The notes under the pieces are model-generated. The model searched no databases. It was not told the DNA's origin and saw only the letters and a program-made list of their open reading frames with translations. Both the position numbers and the translations under genes were made by a program. DNA of 64,000 nucleotides from Ignavibacteria bacterium (GTDB lineage Bacteria; Bacteroidota; Ignavibacteria; Tepidaquicellales; Tepidaquicellaceae), in the NCBI GenBank assembly GCA_016716125.1, contig JADJWZ010000020.1, positions 12,837 through 76,836 on the forward strand, written 5' to 3'. Below, one piece after another: positions 9,222-19,424 of this stretch (positions are counted from its first letter, which is position 1; each line of letters begins with the position of its first letter).

Positions 9222-11398
9222 ATGATAAGAATAATATTTACATTAATTCTGTGCATTGGTTTTCAGTCAATTTCCTATTCTCAAAACGGATGGTTTTGGC
9301 AAAACCCCAAGCCGCAGGGAAATTCACTGAATTCTGTAATATTTGTTAATGCGCAAACATGCATTGCAGCAGGATACTGGGGAACAATATTAAGATCAAC
9401 TGATGCAGGTGAAAGCTGGAGTATATATAACTCTAATTTCACTAATGTCATAAATTCAGTTGCTTATACTAATGAAAATAATATTTTCGCTGTAGGATCA
9501 GAAGGCTTTGTAATTAAATCAGCTAACGCGGGCTTGGACTGGGATAGATTATCTATAGGTACAATTGAAGATCTCAGCTCAGTTTATTTTTATGATTCAA
9601 ACACAGGATATATAACCGGCAGCAATGGAAAGCTTTTTAAAACAACGGATGCAGGTAATAACTGGTCAGAGCAGAATTCAGGAACGACTATTAAACTAAA
9701 CACCGCATATTTTATCAATTCACAAAATGGATTTATTGGCGGTAATGATATTTTACTCAGAACTACAAACGGCGGCATCAACTGGACTGCAATGAATCTC
9801 AGTACTTACATTAATTCAATGAGTTTTATAAATGATAATACAGGATTCATCGTTGGTGGGAGCAGCAACGGATATAAAAGTATCAGGCGAACTTCAAATG
9901 GCGGGAATACATGGATAAATGTTTTTGCTCCCGGGACATGGCCATTTAATGATATATTTTTTACCAACTCTTCAACCGGTTATATAGCCGGAAATGAAAA
10001 TGCATTTCTAAAGACCACGAACAGCGGCGTAAACTGGTTTATTGATAACACCATAAGCAGTCCGGGCTTTGCATTTAAATCAGTATTCTTTCAAAATAAT
10101 GGTACGGGACTTTTGGTCGGATCTTACGGGACAATTTTTAAATCCACGGATCATGGAAATTACTGGACTCTGAAATCACCTTCGGGTACCTTTGAGACTT
10201 TACGTTCTGTCGATTTTCCGGAGCAAAATACCGGATATATAATGGGTAATACCTATATTTCCGGTACTTCATTTTTTAAGACAACCAATGCCGGAATAAA
10301 CTGGATAAATTTTAATTCTTCATATCGTATGTTCCGGTTTGATTTCTTAAATGATAATACAGGTTATGCTTTATCCTTTAGCTTCGAACTTCTTAAATCA
10401 CAAAACGGAGGTCTTACCTGGAATATAATTAATACACCTAATGATTCAATAGGATTATTTCAATTCGTTGACGCGAACACAGGTTTTATAACTAATAATG
10501 TTTATTACGGGGGACATGATCTGAATAAAACTACTGACGGCGGTATGACTTGGTCCTCTTATTCATTTCATCCTGATTATGTAAGATACTTTCACTTTCC
10601 TGAGCCTGATATTGGCTATAGTTTAGCCGGCATTTTTTTTGAATCATCTAATTTATATAAAACTACAAATACAGGAGTTAACTGGAATTTCGTAAGAAAA
10701 ATGAATTTTGATACTACTACGCCTCTTTACCATACATTATATTTTACTGATGAGAATAACGGATATATTGTAACATACTATAGTAGTTCGGAAGGTCTTC
10801 GGACTTACTATCTTAATAAGACGTCCGACGGAGGTTTAAGCTGGCGTTGGGTTTATGAGGATTCTGTTGAACCAAATGACTTTGGTGGACCCACTTTAAA
10901 ATTTAAATTTATTAATAATAATACCGGCTACGTTTTTGGATTTCATAATAAGATTTTGAAATCGACTGATCAGGGAGAAAGCTGGAATGTGTATTTGAAT
11001 CCGGACAGACCTATATATGACATAGATTTTACGGATAATAATACAGGATATATGGTTGGAACCGGAGGAATGATAGTAAAGACAACAAACGGAGGCACTG
11101 TTAGAATAGAAAATATTTCGACTGAAATTCCTACCGGTTTTATATTAGAGCAAAATTATCCTAATCCATTTAATCCATCTACAGTTATCAGATATTCGTT
11201 GGCTGAAAATGGATTTATAAATTTAAAGGTTTATGATTTGACAGGAAAAACAGTTGCTGTATTAGTAAATGAAAACCAAAAAAACCGGTAGTTATGAGCG
11301 TTGACTTCGACGGTTACAATCTTGCAAGCGGCATATATTTTTATAAGCTTTCTGTAAATGATTTTACACAAACCAAAAAAATGGTGCTTCTGAAATAA
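9222..11398 (+). CDS. Secreted YCF48-type beta-propeller with T9SS domain (tandem copy 2), frameshifted near the end
   Basis: Paralogue of the preceding gene with the same signal peptide and propeller repeats. The uninterrupted frame stops at 11291, right after the LEQNYPNPFNP part of the sorting domain. Compared with copy 1 there is one extra A in the run 11278-11284 and one extra base at about 11299. Removing both restores the rest of the domain, including a DFDGYNLASG segment and a final KKMVLLK ending at 11398. As read, the protein would lose the end of its T9SS signal and might not be secreted. The tail downstream of the two insertions is well preserved, which favours sequencing error or very recent change. 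Confidence 0.82.
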
Positions 11399-11410
11399 AT
11401 TTTAAAAATT

Positions 11411-13042
11411 ATGATAATCAAAAATATTTTTGTAATTATTTTTTTGTTAAATGTGAATCATCTCTGTCTGCAGGCGCAGGTAAATCAGGAGTGGGTTGTT
11501 TTCTATGACGGTTTAGGAAGTATCGATGAACCGGCAGGTCTGGCAATTGACGCTTCAGGAAATATTTTTGTGACAGGAAAAAGTAAAGTTAATTCTAATG
11601 AAGATTTTCTGACAATTAAATACAATAATTCCGGAGAAACTCAATGGATCCAGAGATACAACGGACCCGGTAATAATTCTGATTATCCGGGCGCAATTGC
11701 TTTAGACGGCGCAGGTAATGTTTATGTCACCGGCGGCAGTACGCAGGCAAATGCAAATTTAGTATATACTACTGTTAAGTACAGCGCTTCGGGAGTTCAA
11801 ATGTGGCTTCAGAATTTTGAAGGGACAGGTGAATTTGGAGATTTTGCAACTTCAATTGCGACCTATGGTTCGGGTATTGTTTATATTACAGGCAGCACTT
11901 ATAATACAGGCACTTCATATGATCAGACAACCATAAAATACAATTCATTGGGCAGCAGAGTATGGGTCCAAAATAAAAACGGAACTGAAGATATTGATGA
12001 TATGGCACACGCTCTTACAACAGATTTCGCCGGTAATGTTTATGTTGCAGGTTATATAAGTAACAACAGTCAAAATTCTTATGATTATTCAACAATTAAA
12101 TATGGTTCAAACGGGAATGAATTGTGGTCAAGATATTATAACGGAACTTCTGATGGTTTTGATTACGGATATGCCGTTGCAGTTGATAATGCGGGAAATG
12201 TAATAATAACAGGCGTAAGCTATGATATTATTAGTTATTATGATATTGCAACAGTTAAATATTCATCTTCAGGTACACTTCTCTGGTCAAAGCGTTATGA
12301 CGCTTACTACGGTTCAGATGTTGGTAGTACCGTAATCACTGATGATTCTTTAAACGTATATGTTTCAGGCTGGAGTAATGAAGTAGATAATGAAAGTGAT
12401 ATGACCATAATAAAGTATAATTCAAGCGGAGATCAGCAATGGGTAAAAAGAATTAACGGAACGGCAAACGGATCTGACTATGCTTACTCAATGATTAAAG
12501 ACAGTTTCAACAATATATATGTAACGGGAACAGTTACCGGGACCGGAACTTCGAAGGATATAGTGACAATAAAATATTCCGGTTCAGGAAATGAATTATG
12601 GAATGTCAGTTATAATGGCATTTCCAACGGAGATGATATTCCTGTCGCAGTCAGATTAGACGGAAACAACAACGTGATCGTAACCGGCAAGAGCTATTCA
12701 GACAGCACTGATTTTGATTATGTAACGATAAAATATTCCCAGACAGTGGGAGTAAACACGATCTCTAATCAGATCCCGGACAAAAATCATCTCGGACAAA
12801 ATTATCCAAATCCTTTTAATCCAAGAACACTAATTAATTACGAATTACGAATGACAAGTGATGTTAAACTAAAAGTGTATGATATTTTAGGAAACGAAGT
12901 CTCAACACTGGTAAACGAAAAACAAAATGCCGGAAGTTACGAAGCGGAGTTTGACGGCAGCGGACTTGCTAGCGGAATTTATTATTATAAGCTTGAGGCG
13001 GGCGGCTTTGTTCAGACGCGGAGTATGGTTTTGGTGAAGTAA
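11411..13042 (+). CDS. Secreted SBBP-repeat beta-propeller with T9SS sorting domain
   Basis: A 543-residue protein starting 12 bases after the restored end of the previous gene. A signal peptide ends near L-C-L-Q-A-Q. About eight repeats of roughly 52 residues follow, each with D-x-x-G-N-V/I-Y-V-T-G-x-S and a T-I-K-Y-x-S-S-G strand, the signature of seven-bladed SBBP propellers. The tail is a T9SS type A domain (LGQNYPNPFNP to SMVLVK) containing the INYELRMTSD segment, encoded by the AATTACGAATTACG word. Related to the pair at 58227-61540. Function beyond a surface propeller is unknown. Confidence 0.86.
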   Translation: MIIKNIFVIIFLLNVNHLCLQAQVNQEWVVFYDGLGSIDEPAGLAIDASGNIFVTGKSKVNSNEDFLTIKYNNSGETQWIQRYNGPGNNSDYPGAIALDGAGNVYVTGGSTQANANLVYTTVKYSASGVQMWLQNFEGTGEFGDFATSIATYGSGIVYITGSTYNTGTSYDQTTIKYNSLGSRVWVQNKNGTEDIDDMAHALTTDFAGNVYVAGYISNNSQNSYDYSTIKYGSNGNELWSRYYNGTSDGFDYGYAVAVDNAGNVIITGVSYDIISYYDIATVKYSSSGTLLWSKRYDAYYGSDVGSTVITDDSLNVYVSGWSNEVDNESDMTIIKYNSSGDQQWVKRINGTANGSDYAYSMIKDSFNNIYVTGTVTGTGTSKDIVTIKYSGSGNELWNVSYNGISNGDDIPVAVRLDGNNNVIVTGKSYSDSTDFDYVTIKYSQTVGVNTISNQIPDKNHLGQNYPNPFNPRTLINYELRMTSDVKLKVYDILGNEVSTLVNEKQNAGSYEAEFDGSGLASGIYYYKLEAGGFVQTRSMVLVK

Positions 13043-13152
13043 ATTTTTACGTCAATACTCTACATAATTACAAATAACGAATTACAAATAAAGAGCAATG
13101 ATCTTTTCCCTCTGCTTTCCAAGCTCCAGCTTGAGAAGATGGTTAAAGAGAG

Positions 13153-13178
13153 CGTTCCCAATCGGGAGATTGGGAACG
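13153..13178. repeat. Perfect 11-bp hairpin in the spacer after the SBBP gene
   Basis: CGTTCCCAATC pairs exactly with GATTGGGAACG around a GGGA loop. No T-tract follows on either strand, so it looks like a palindromic interspersed repeat and not a terminator. A related AAGCT-CC-AGCTT palindrome lies just upstream (13119-13134). Confidence 0.75.
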
Positions 13179-13272
13179 AAGATAACTGAAAGGAACCCTT
13201 TGTTAATTTACCGACGGCAAAAATATATTACTACAGAATGTCCTTGAAGAACTCTTTCTTCAAAGCTTTATG

Positions 13273-14586
13273 TTATTTAGTAAGCATCATTTTCCTCGTT
13301 TGTCTGAATCCGTCAGTTTCTATTGTATATAAATAAAGCCCTGAAGAAAAGCCGGAAGCATTCCAGTCCGCTTTGAATGTTCCTGACGGCAGATTTTGAT
13401 TTACAATAGTGGCAATTTCCTTACCTGCAATATCAAAGATCTTAAGAGTTACAAAAGATGACTTTGGTATACTGAAAACTATATTTGTATTTGGATTAAA
13501 CGGATTAGGATAATTTTGCTGCAATAAGAAGCTCTCCGGAACCTCTGAACTTATATTATTTATTCCGACCGAAGTACATCCGTTTGATGTTATAAGACTT
13601 GCTCTCGGACCTGATAATGCTGCATTCATTCTTGTTGATTGCCCAATGGTAAAAATATTCATGCAGTTATCGTCAACATAGTCCATATAATTCGTGAACA
13701 TAACTCCGGGTGCTACAGTTGTACATGCATCGAGAAGAGGAAACGCCGGACATCCCCCATTCTCACCTGCCTGAAGAGGCGTATCATCAACTTCATCATC
13801 CTGTGCGCAACCCGGTTCATCACCCCAAATATGCTGGAGATTAAACCAGTGTCCCACTTCGTGTGTAGCTGTTCTGCCCTTGTCGTTTGGCGGCACTACT
13901 GTACCGATTGTTCCAAAGTATTTGTGCCCTATTACCATTCCATCAGTATTTGGCGGTCCTCCGGGCAGCTGTGCAAATCCAAGAATTGTCCCGGTAAAAT
14001 TAACTACATAACAATTAAAATATCTGTTTCTGTCCCAGATATCTACGCCGCCCAGAGAAGCATAATACATACTTGTGTCGTCTACTGTGTAAGACACAAT
14101 ATTTGTCATTGTCCTGGTAATACCATTTGTAAATTCATTGTTCGGAGTACGCTGAGCCAGGCAGAACTGAATCTGCACGTTCGCTCCTAACGGCTTGAAC
14201 GGAGCCGGAGTATTCACGGTATCCGCATTTAATCTAGCAAAATCCCTGTTCAGCACATCTATCTGCGACTGTATCTGTGCGTCACTGATGTTTTGTTCAG
14301 GTAAATTGTAAATAACATGAACTACTAAAGGTATAGTTATTATCAGATTGTCAGTCTTCTCATATCCTTTTGTAAATTTTTCGATGGACTCGATTTCGGC
14401 TTTATACTGAGGATACCTTTCCAGTACTCTCTTGTTGAATTCTACGGTACCGCACTTGCTGTTCTGTTTTGTTCCTTCTTGTAGGGAAAGTCCGGATTCC
14501 GGACCACTGCTGTTTCCCGCATAAGAAAGTGAAATTACCGGAGAAACAAATAAAGCGCAAAGCAAAAGTTGAAAAGTTGTTTTCAT
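13273..14586 (-). CDS. Secreted M43 (cytophagalysin/pappalysin-type) metalloprotease with T9SS domain
   Basis: A 437-residue zinc endopeptidase. A signal peptide (about 1-23) is followed by a propeptide-like region. The extended zinc motif H242-E243-V-G-H246-x5-H252 is intact, and a Met-turn methionine follows in TNYMDYVDD. The segment EPGCAQDDEVDDTPLQ with nearby cysteines is typical of M43B enzymes of Bacteroidota such as mirolysin and of archaeal ulilysin. The T9SS sorting domain ends KMMLTK. It should cleave proteins outside the cell, complementing the M14 carboxypeptidase at 3745. Confidence 0.93.
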   Translation of the reverse strand: MKTTFQLLLCALFVSPVISLSYAGNSSGPESGLSLQEGTKQNSKCGTVEFNKRVLERYPQYKAEIESIEKFTKGYEKTDNLIITIPLVVHVIYNLPEQNISDAQIQSQIDVLNRDFARLNADTVNTPAPFKPLGANVQIQFCLAQRTPNNEFTNGITRTMTNIVSYTVDDTSMYYASLGGVDIWDRNRYFNCYVVNFTGTILGFAQLPGGPPNTDGMVIGHKYFGTIGTVVPPNDKGRTATHEVGHWFNLQHIWGDEPGCAQDDEVDDTPLQAGENGGCPAFPLLDACTTVAPGVMFTNYMDYVDDNCMNIFTIGQSTRMNAALSGPRASLITSNGCTSVGINNISSEVPESFLLQQNYPNPFNPNTNIVFSIPKSSFVTLKIFDIAGKEIATIVNQNLPSGTFKADWNASGFSSGLYLYTIETDGFRQTRKMMLTK

Positions 14587-14610
14587 TTAGGTAATTGTTT
14601 GATTAATAAA

Positions 14611-15048
14611 TTATTTCATTGTGAGTGTAATTTTGCATGGTTTTGAAGAATTGCGGAAGGCTGAATAGTACCAGATACCTGAGACCGGTGTCTTTCCAAT
14701 ATCAAAATTGAAATAAACATTTCTGTCTGCCTGACCGGGGTTTGTGTTTAAAAGCAGATTCTCTTCTTTCTGATTTATCTTCCCCGTGAACTTGCCCTTA
14801 TCCATTGTCCCGTATCCGTTAAACTCGGAAGTCACTTTTGTGAAGTTATAATTACCTGATATAACATTACCGCTGTGATCGTTTATTATGAGCAATCCTT
14901 CTGCAATTATTACATTATTCGAATCGTACATTGTAAAATCATATTTACCCTTTGAAATATTGTTATCCTTCCTATTCACTTTGTTACCTGAACATCCGGC
15001 AATGACAATTATCATAAAAAATAAAAATCCTGAAATATACTTTGACAA
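14611..15048 (-). CDS. Putative lipoprotein of unknown function
   Basis: The open frame reaches 15126, but starting at the TTG at 15048 gives a classic lipoprotein leader (S-K-Y-I-S-G-F-L-F-F-M-I-I-V-I-A-G-C) with the lipidated cysteine at residue 19; the 26 upstream residues are polar and unlikely to belong. The mature part (about 125 residues) is rich in beta-prone G-x-Y/F segments and resembles small beta-barrel lipoproteins. No family is recognised. It lies 24 bases downstream of the M43 protease start on the same strand; since it is upstream in transcription, the two may be co-transcribed. Confidence 0.6.
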   Translation of the reverse strand: MSKYISGFLFFMIIVIAGCSGNKVNRKDNNISKGKYDFTMYDSNNVIIAEGLLIINDHSGNVISGNYNFTKVTSEFNGYGTMDKGKFTGKINQKEENLLLNTNPGQADRNVYFNFDIGKTPVSGIWYYSAFRNSSKPCKITLTMK

Positions 15049-15126
15049 TTTATTATTGTTAGATTTTTGGGAAATACATTTGCAATTATGAGAATTAAGT
15101 AACTTTTTCTTTGAAGTGAATATCAA

Positions 15127-15347
15127 ATTAAGAAGACATGACGTATTCTAATCTTTCAATATAAAATGGGTGAGGTATACAAATAGATCTGTTGAATATT
15201 ATATTCATCTAAATCATAAATTCTTCGCATTTTACTCTTTTAAATTTAAAATGTCAAGATACTATACAATTGTCCTGCCGTTGTTGGCAAAAAAATTTGT
15301 ATGAGCTATACAGTTAATTTACCGGCAGCGGGAAAAATATTTTATAT
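15127..15347. other. Gene-free spacer with a possible small structured transcript
   Basis: No ORF longer than about 17 codons is found in this segment. CTGCCG (about 15280) can pair with CGGCAG (about 15322), and the segment runs into a strong plus-strand terminator at 15348 although no plus-strand gene lies upstream within 2 kb. Confidence 0.35.
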
Positions 15348-15384
15348 AAAAGCCGGGTCAGGTAAATTGATCCGGCTTTTTTTT
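15348..15384 (+). terminator. Intrinsic terminator without an obvious upstream gene
   Basis: AAAAGCCGGGTCA (15348-15360) pairs with TGATCCGGCTTTT (15368-15380) with one mismatch over 13 bases, and T8 ends the element. The T-tract is on the plus strand only. Confidence 0.75.
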
Positions 15385-15516
15385 GAAAAGTAAATTCTTT
15401 TCGTGAAATTGATTTTTTATTTCATTTTGATTAAGTTATAAAAAATGTGAAAGCAAGTATGAAACCGATTTTGAAATTTCTCTTTCCTGACAGACTTAAA
15501 TCTTAATAAAATAATT

Positions 15517-17655
15517 ATGAAAAAGCTAATTACATTCTGTTTCCTGATTAGTGTTAAATTACTTTTTGCACAGTCAGGATGGTTTTGGCAGAATCCTGTC
15601 CCAACCGGAAATAATATTAATTGTTTAAGGTTTGTAAATTCAAATACTGGATACATTGCCGGGAGTATTGGGACAATATGCAAAACCACTGACGGCGGTA
15701 ACAGCTGGAAAACTTTGAATTTAAATACAATTGTTAATTTGAATTCAGTCTTTTTTACAGATTTAAATACAGGGTATGCTGCAGGTAATAACGGCACAAT
15801 TTTGAAAACGAATAATGGCGGTGATGTTTGGCAGCAACAAGTAAGCGGGATAACGATTGAAGAATTATATTCTGTTTATTTTATAAATAATTCTACAGGA
15901 TATATAAGCGGCGCATACGGAAGAATACTCAAAACAACAAACGGAGGAAGTAACTGGGAAATCTTGAACATAAATACCATATTATTTCTCAGATCAATTG
16001 TATTTACCGGCGAGAGTACCGGATACTGCGTAGGAGGAAGCACAGTCTTCAAAACTACAAATGCCGGGATTAACTGGATTGAACAAAACTCAAATACAAA
16101 TTCCGCGCTTAATAGTATTTATTTCTTAAATGACAATACGGGCTATGCCGCAGGTGCCGACGGTGTAATAATAAATACAACAAATGCCGGATCAAACTGG
16201 ACAGTACAAAATACTTTTCCAAACTCTTTATTGAGTTCTGTTTATTTTTCTGATTTGAATAATGGCATTGCTGTGGGTACTAGTGATTTTACCTCGGCAT
16301 TGTTTAAAACAACGAATGCAGGAGCCAACTGGAGTCCCTTATTAAACAGTGCTTATTATTCCTTTACATCGGTATATATGTTAAACAATTCACAAATATT
16401 AATTGCCGGATTATATGGTACAATTCTCAAATCAACTGACTCCGGAAGTACATGGATTACCATATCTCCGAAAGAAACGAATCGTTTAACTTCAATTAAA
16501 TTCACTTCAGACAGCACCGGTTACGCTGTTGGTTCAGCAGGTAAAATTTTGAAAACTACAAACGCAGGAGTAAACTGGACAGCGCAATCAATCAATACCG
16601 GATATAATTTGCGTTCGCTCTTTTTTAATAATAGCAATACCGGATATATTGTCGGAGATACTAATGTAAATTTCATTTTATCCGGCAAAGTGTTTAAAAC
16701 TACGAATGCGGGAATAGATTGGGAAGAGCAATTTTCAGCAAGTGGATCTTTCAGCTCTGTGTATTTCCCGGATATAAATACCGGATACATATCTATCAAC
16801 ACATACTCTGCTACCCGGAAAATTATAAAGACTACAAACGCAGGGATTACATGGCTTTTCTCTCCGGTTGAAACATTACCGCCGAATCTTAATACTGTTT
16901 ATTTTATTTCCAATGATTTAGGATTTACAGCAGGTGGAGACAAAATTTTGAAAACAACTAACGGTGCTGAAAGCTGGAGTGAATTAGCTTACGGGGCATC
17001 TTTCATATCAATTGATTTCATGAATAATACTACAGGATTTATTACAAGCGGAACAGGTTCTATTTACAAAACAACAAACGCCGGTGTTACCTGGATACGA
17101 AGACACAATGGAACAGTCGGTCTTTCTTCAATATCTTTTGTAACGGACAGTATCGGGTATGCGGTAGGATCCACAGGACTAATATTAAAATCAACCAACA
17201 GCGGAGCGAACTGGTTTTCTCAACAAAGCCCGACGATAGAATATCTGAATTCAACAGTATTTGTAAATGGAAGTACAGGTTATGCCTGCGGGGATCAAGG
17301 CACCATTATAAGTACAAATACCGGCGGCAAAACAACGTCTGTTAATGGCAGTCAGGCCGGAAATAAATTTCCTGATAAATATTCTCTAATGCAAAATTAT
17401 CCGAATCCATTCAATCCGAGAACTGTTATTCGCTATTCGTTAACCGAAAATCGCTTTACCAGTTTGAAAATATTCGATGCGCTCGGAAGAGAATTAGTAA
17501 CGCTGGTCAATCAAAAACAGGAATCCGGGACTTATGAAACAATATTTGACGGGAGTAATTTTGCAAGCGGCGTTTACTTTTATAGAATAGAAATCTCAGG
17601 TAATACTTTAAATGAAAAGTTTGCAGAGACGAAACGTATGGTACTACTAAAGTAA
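15517..17655 (+). CDS. Secreted YCF48-type beta-propeller with T9SS sorting domain
   Basis: A 712-residue protein. The signal peptide ends at about L-L-F-A-Q. Some thirteen repeats of roughly 45 residues follow with the T-G-Y-x-x-G-x-x-G-x-I-L-K-T-T-N-A/G-G-x-N-W pattern. The T9SS type A tail (LMQNYPNPFNP, LKIFDALGRELV) ends TKRMVLLK and carries a short insertion just before the terminal strand. It is transcribed alone, with a terminator-like element upstream and a strong terminator downstream at 17697. It is related to, but clearly diverged from, the 6861/9222 pair. Confidence 0.87.
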   Translation: MKKLITFCFLISVKLLFAQSGWFWQNPVPTGNNINCLRFVNSNTGYIAGSIGTICKTTDGGNSWKTLNLNTIVNLNSVFFTDLNTGYAAGNNGTILKTNNGGDVWQQQVSGITIEELYSVYFINNSTGYISGAYGRILKTTNGGSNWEILNINTILFLRSIVFTGESTGYCVGGSTVFKTTNAGINWIEQNSNTNSALNSIYFLNDNTGYAAGADGVIINTTNAGSNWTVQNTFPNSLLSSVYFSDLNNGIAVGTSDFTSALFKTTNAGANWSPLLNSAYYSFTSVYMLNNSQILIAGLYGTILKSTDSGSTWITISPKETNRLTSIKFTSDSTGYAVGSAGKILKTTNAGVNWTAQSINTGYNLRSLFFNNSNTGYIVGDTNVNFILSGKVFKTTNAGIDWEEQFSASGSFSSVYFPDINTGYISINTYSATRKIIKTTNAGITWLFSPVETLPPNLNTVYFISNDLGFTAGGDKILKTTNGAESWSELAYGASFISIDFMNNTTGFITSGTGSIYKTTNAGVTWIRRHNGTVGLSSISFVTDSIGYAVGSTGLILKSTNSGANWFSQQSPTIEYLNSTVFVNGSTGYACGDQGTIISTNTGGKTTSVNGSQAGNKFPDKYSLMQNYPNPFNPRTVIRYSLTENRFTSLKIFDALGRELVTLVNQKQESGTYETIFDGSNFASGVYFYRIEISGNTLNEKFAETKRMVLLK

Positions 17656-17696
17656 TCGTAAATCAGAAATAATAAATTTTATATTTAAATTTATAT

Positions 17697-17735
17697 AAAA
17701 AACTTCCGGAGTCAAAAATCTTCGGAAGTTTTTTA
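17697..17735. terminator. Bidirectional intrinsic terminator
   Basis: AAAAAACTTCCG (17697-17708) pairs with CGGAAGTTTTTT (17723-17734). Poly-T follows on both strands, so it can serve the propeller gene ending at 17655 and the minus-strand gene whose restored stop codon is at 17736. Confidence 0.85.
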
Positions 17736-18131
17736 TTAAACAATTACTGCATTAAGAGGTAGTTTTTTTTGTAAGAATACTTCAGCAAAAGCTGCGAGTC
17801 CTGAAATCTGTCCGTTATTCCAAAAAAATTTAACAGGTTTATTAGACCCATAAAGTATCAGGATATTCTTTAACAACTATAGACCCGACAGAACCTCCCA
17901 CGTTTTTAATTGTATCATTTTTTGAATTAATAAGAATCAGTTTTAAATCAGATGTTGGGTAAATGCCGGGTTTGCGATCGAGTGTAATGTTTTTTTTATC
18001 AATGCTTAGTAAATATTCTATCCATACAGACTCTGATTCCTGATATACTTCTTTTGAAGTTTCTATTGACATGTTGATAAAACTTTTTCTTAATGAACTG
18101 ATTTTTTTTTTTGATTTTTATCATCAACCAT
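17736..18131 (-). CDS. Small protein with Ig-like segment, probably broken by indels
   Basis: The clean open frame is 17842-18072 (76 residues, S-I-E-T-S-K-E-V-Y-Q-E-S-E-S-V-W-I-E-Y-L-L), which resembles the first strands of bacterial Ig-like/BsuPI-type domains. Removing one T in the run at 17852-17854 extends it through a well-formed tail (G-S-N-K-P-V-K-F-F-W-N-N-G) to a stop at 17736, exactly at the edge of the terminator. Adding one A to the A11 run near 18102-18112 links it to an ATG at 18131. The total then is 131 residues. Without those corrections only the 76-residue piece is supported. Function unknown. Confidence 0.45.
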
Positions 18132-18263
18132 AATAAAATTCAAAAAAAACAGAGAGAAAAAAATATTGACATTACAAATACAATAGTTTTTTCTCTTTTA
18201 ATTAATTCCAGGCGTGGCGTCTGCAGAAAATCAAATTAAACATTTCGGGCTGCGGACTTTCTG

Positions 18264-18782
18264 TCAGTTTCCCGTATTTTTCTCAGCATATTGTTTTCCG
18301 GCCGCAATAAGTTTATTGTATATGTCTTCATATCCTCTCAAATATCTATCTTTTATGGAACCTGACAAGGCGCTGATCTTATCTTCAGATGCGCGGCTGT
18401 CATACAATCCGGCTAACTGCATATACTCATTTTTAAAGACAGGTAAAACATATTCATGCAGCGCGAGCGAAGCGTCAAGCATTTCTTTTGTATCTTCTGT
18501 TGGTTTCAGTTCTTTCAGTTTGCTTAAATTTGTTTCAATGAATTCGATATGTGAATTTACAGCATCAACGCTTTTCATAGCGGCGGTCTCATTGTTTTCG
18601 CCGGTCTTCATCTCTGAAGGCGATTCGAGCTGCCTGATCATTCCGTTCCCGGCAAATCCTGAAAGTCTGTTGGTATTTAAAACTGCTATGTTAAAATAAT
18701 TTTCCGGTGAGTTATTTCCGCAGGAAATAAATATAATGCTGATAAATAAGACGCTGATTACAGCTGAGAAACATTTATTCAT
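18264..18782 (-). CDS. Putative lipoprotein, helical, unknown function
   Basis: 172 residues. The N-terminus is a lipoprotein signal (hydrophobic stretch then F-I-S-C, cysteine 21). The mature region is predicted largely helical with charged repeats (S-H-I-E-F-I-E-T-N-L-S-K-L-K-E-L-K), similar in feel to DUF4142-type or other small periplasmic helical-bundle lipoproteins, but no family is recognised with confidence. It stands alone, upstream of nothing obvious, with roughly 145 bases to the cupin gene on the same strand. Confidence 0.65.
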   Translation of the reverse strand: MNKCFSAVISVLFISIIFISCGNNSPENYFNIAVLNTNRLSGFAGNGMIRQLESPSEMKTGENNETAAMKSVDAVNSHIEFIETNLSKLKELKPTEDTKEMLDASLALHEYVLPVFKNEYMQLAGLYDSRASEDKISALSGSIKDRYLRGYEDIYNKLIAAGKQYAEKNTGN

Positions 18783-18929
18783 ATCAGTGGTTTTGATCTC
18801 TTAGATTAAAAATTAGTTTTAAGAATTTAAGAAAACATTAAGAATTTTAAACTAATTAAAAGGTGAGAGCAGATTAAATTTATCACACAGTAAATTTACA
18901 GTAGAATATAAGAAAAACTAAAACTCGGC

Positions 18930-19301
18930 TTATGTACTGAAATGAACAGCAAGCCATATGCACTCGGGGTCAGAGGAAGTTCTTATAACTCTGTGCTTAA
19001 CCCCCGCCGGAATGAACAGATGATCGCCGGCATTTAAATGAAATTTCCTTTCATCAAAAAATAATATTTCCGCATTTCCTTTTATCAGGATCACCCATTC
19101 GTTTTTTTCCTGTTCAAGCCACCTGCCTACGGGCGTTACGTGACCTGCGGAAATTATTCTTTCGATCTGAATACCGCTCTTACTTTCATCATTCACATTT
19201 TCATTCTCATTTTCACTTTCATTATAATCAGGGTATAATGTCTGAAAATATTCAAACCTTTCGTTCAGCTCTTCCGGTCTTTCAAATAAATTATTTTTCA
19301 T
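18930..19301 (-). CDS. Cupin-domain protein
   Basis: A 123-residue single-domain protein. The second half is a cupin barrel: an H-V-T-P-V-G-R-W-L-E-Q-E strand, K-N-E-W-V-I-L-I-K-G-x-A, then L-N-A-G-D-H-L-F-I-P-A-G-V-K-H-R-V. The usual first motif histidines are mostly absent (E-Q-E-K-N-E-W replaces H-x-H-x-x-x-x-E), so metal binding is uncertain. The N-terminal 45 residues are acidic and probably flexible. This type is often annotated as a cupin of unknown substrate. A terminator separates it from the hydroxylase family gene. Confidence 0.8.
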   Translation of the reverse strand: MKNNLFERPEELNERFEYFQTLYPDYNESENENENVNDESKSGIQIERIISAGHVTPVGRWLEQEKNEWVILIKGNAEILFFDERKFHLNAGDHLFIPAGVKHRVIRTSSDPECIWLAVHFST

Positions 19302-19357
19302 AATATTAAGCGGCTGTTGAATTTTTTATGCGAATAAAATTTCATTCCTAAAAATAA

Positions 19358-19405
19358 AAAACCCCTTTTGCAAATCAGTAAAGAAATTTTAAAAAGGGGT
19401 TAAAA
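19358..19405 (-). terminator. Intrinsic terminator after the hydroxylase family gene
   Basis: AACCCCTTTT (19360-19369) pairs with AAAAGGGGTT (19392-19401) across a loop of about 22 bases. Read on the minus strand it follows the stop at 19425 and ends in a T-rich tract. Confidence 0.7.
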
Positions 19406-19424
19406 CAATTTTAACTGAAAAAAA

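Noticed and set aside
13639..14190. 183-codon plus-strand frame
   Set aside because: Antisense to the M43 metalloprotease, whose zinc motif and domains are clear; the predicted protein has no domain or signal and many cysteines and isolated basic runs typical of shadow frames.
18166..18195. TTGACA-like promoter
   Set aside because: TTGACA is present but no -10 element at a suitable distance, and the consensus in this phylum is different.
18214..18699. 161-codon plus-strand frame
   Set aside because: Antisense to a lipoprotein gene with a proper lipobox; serine-rich composition is the mirror of helical charged codons.
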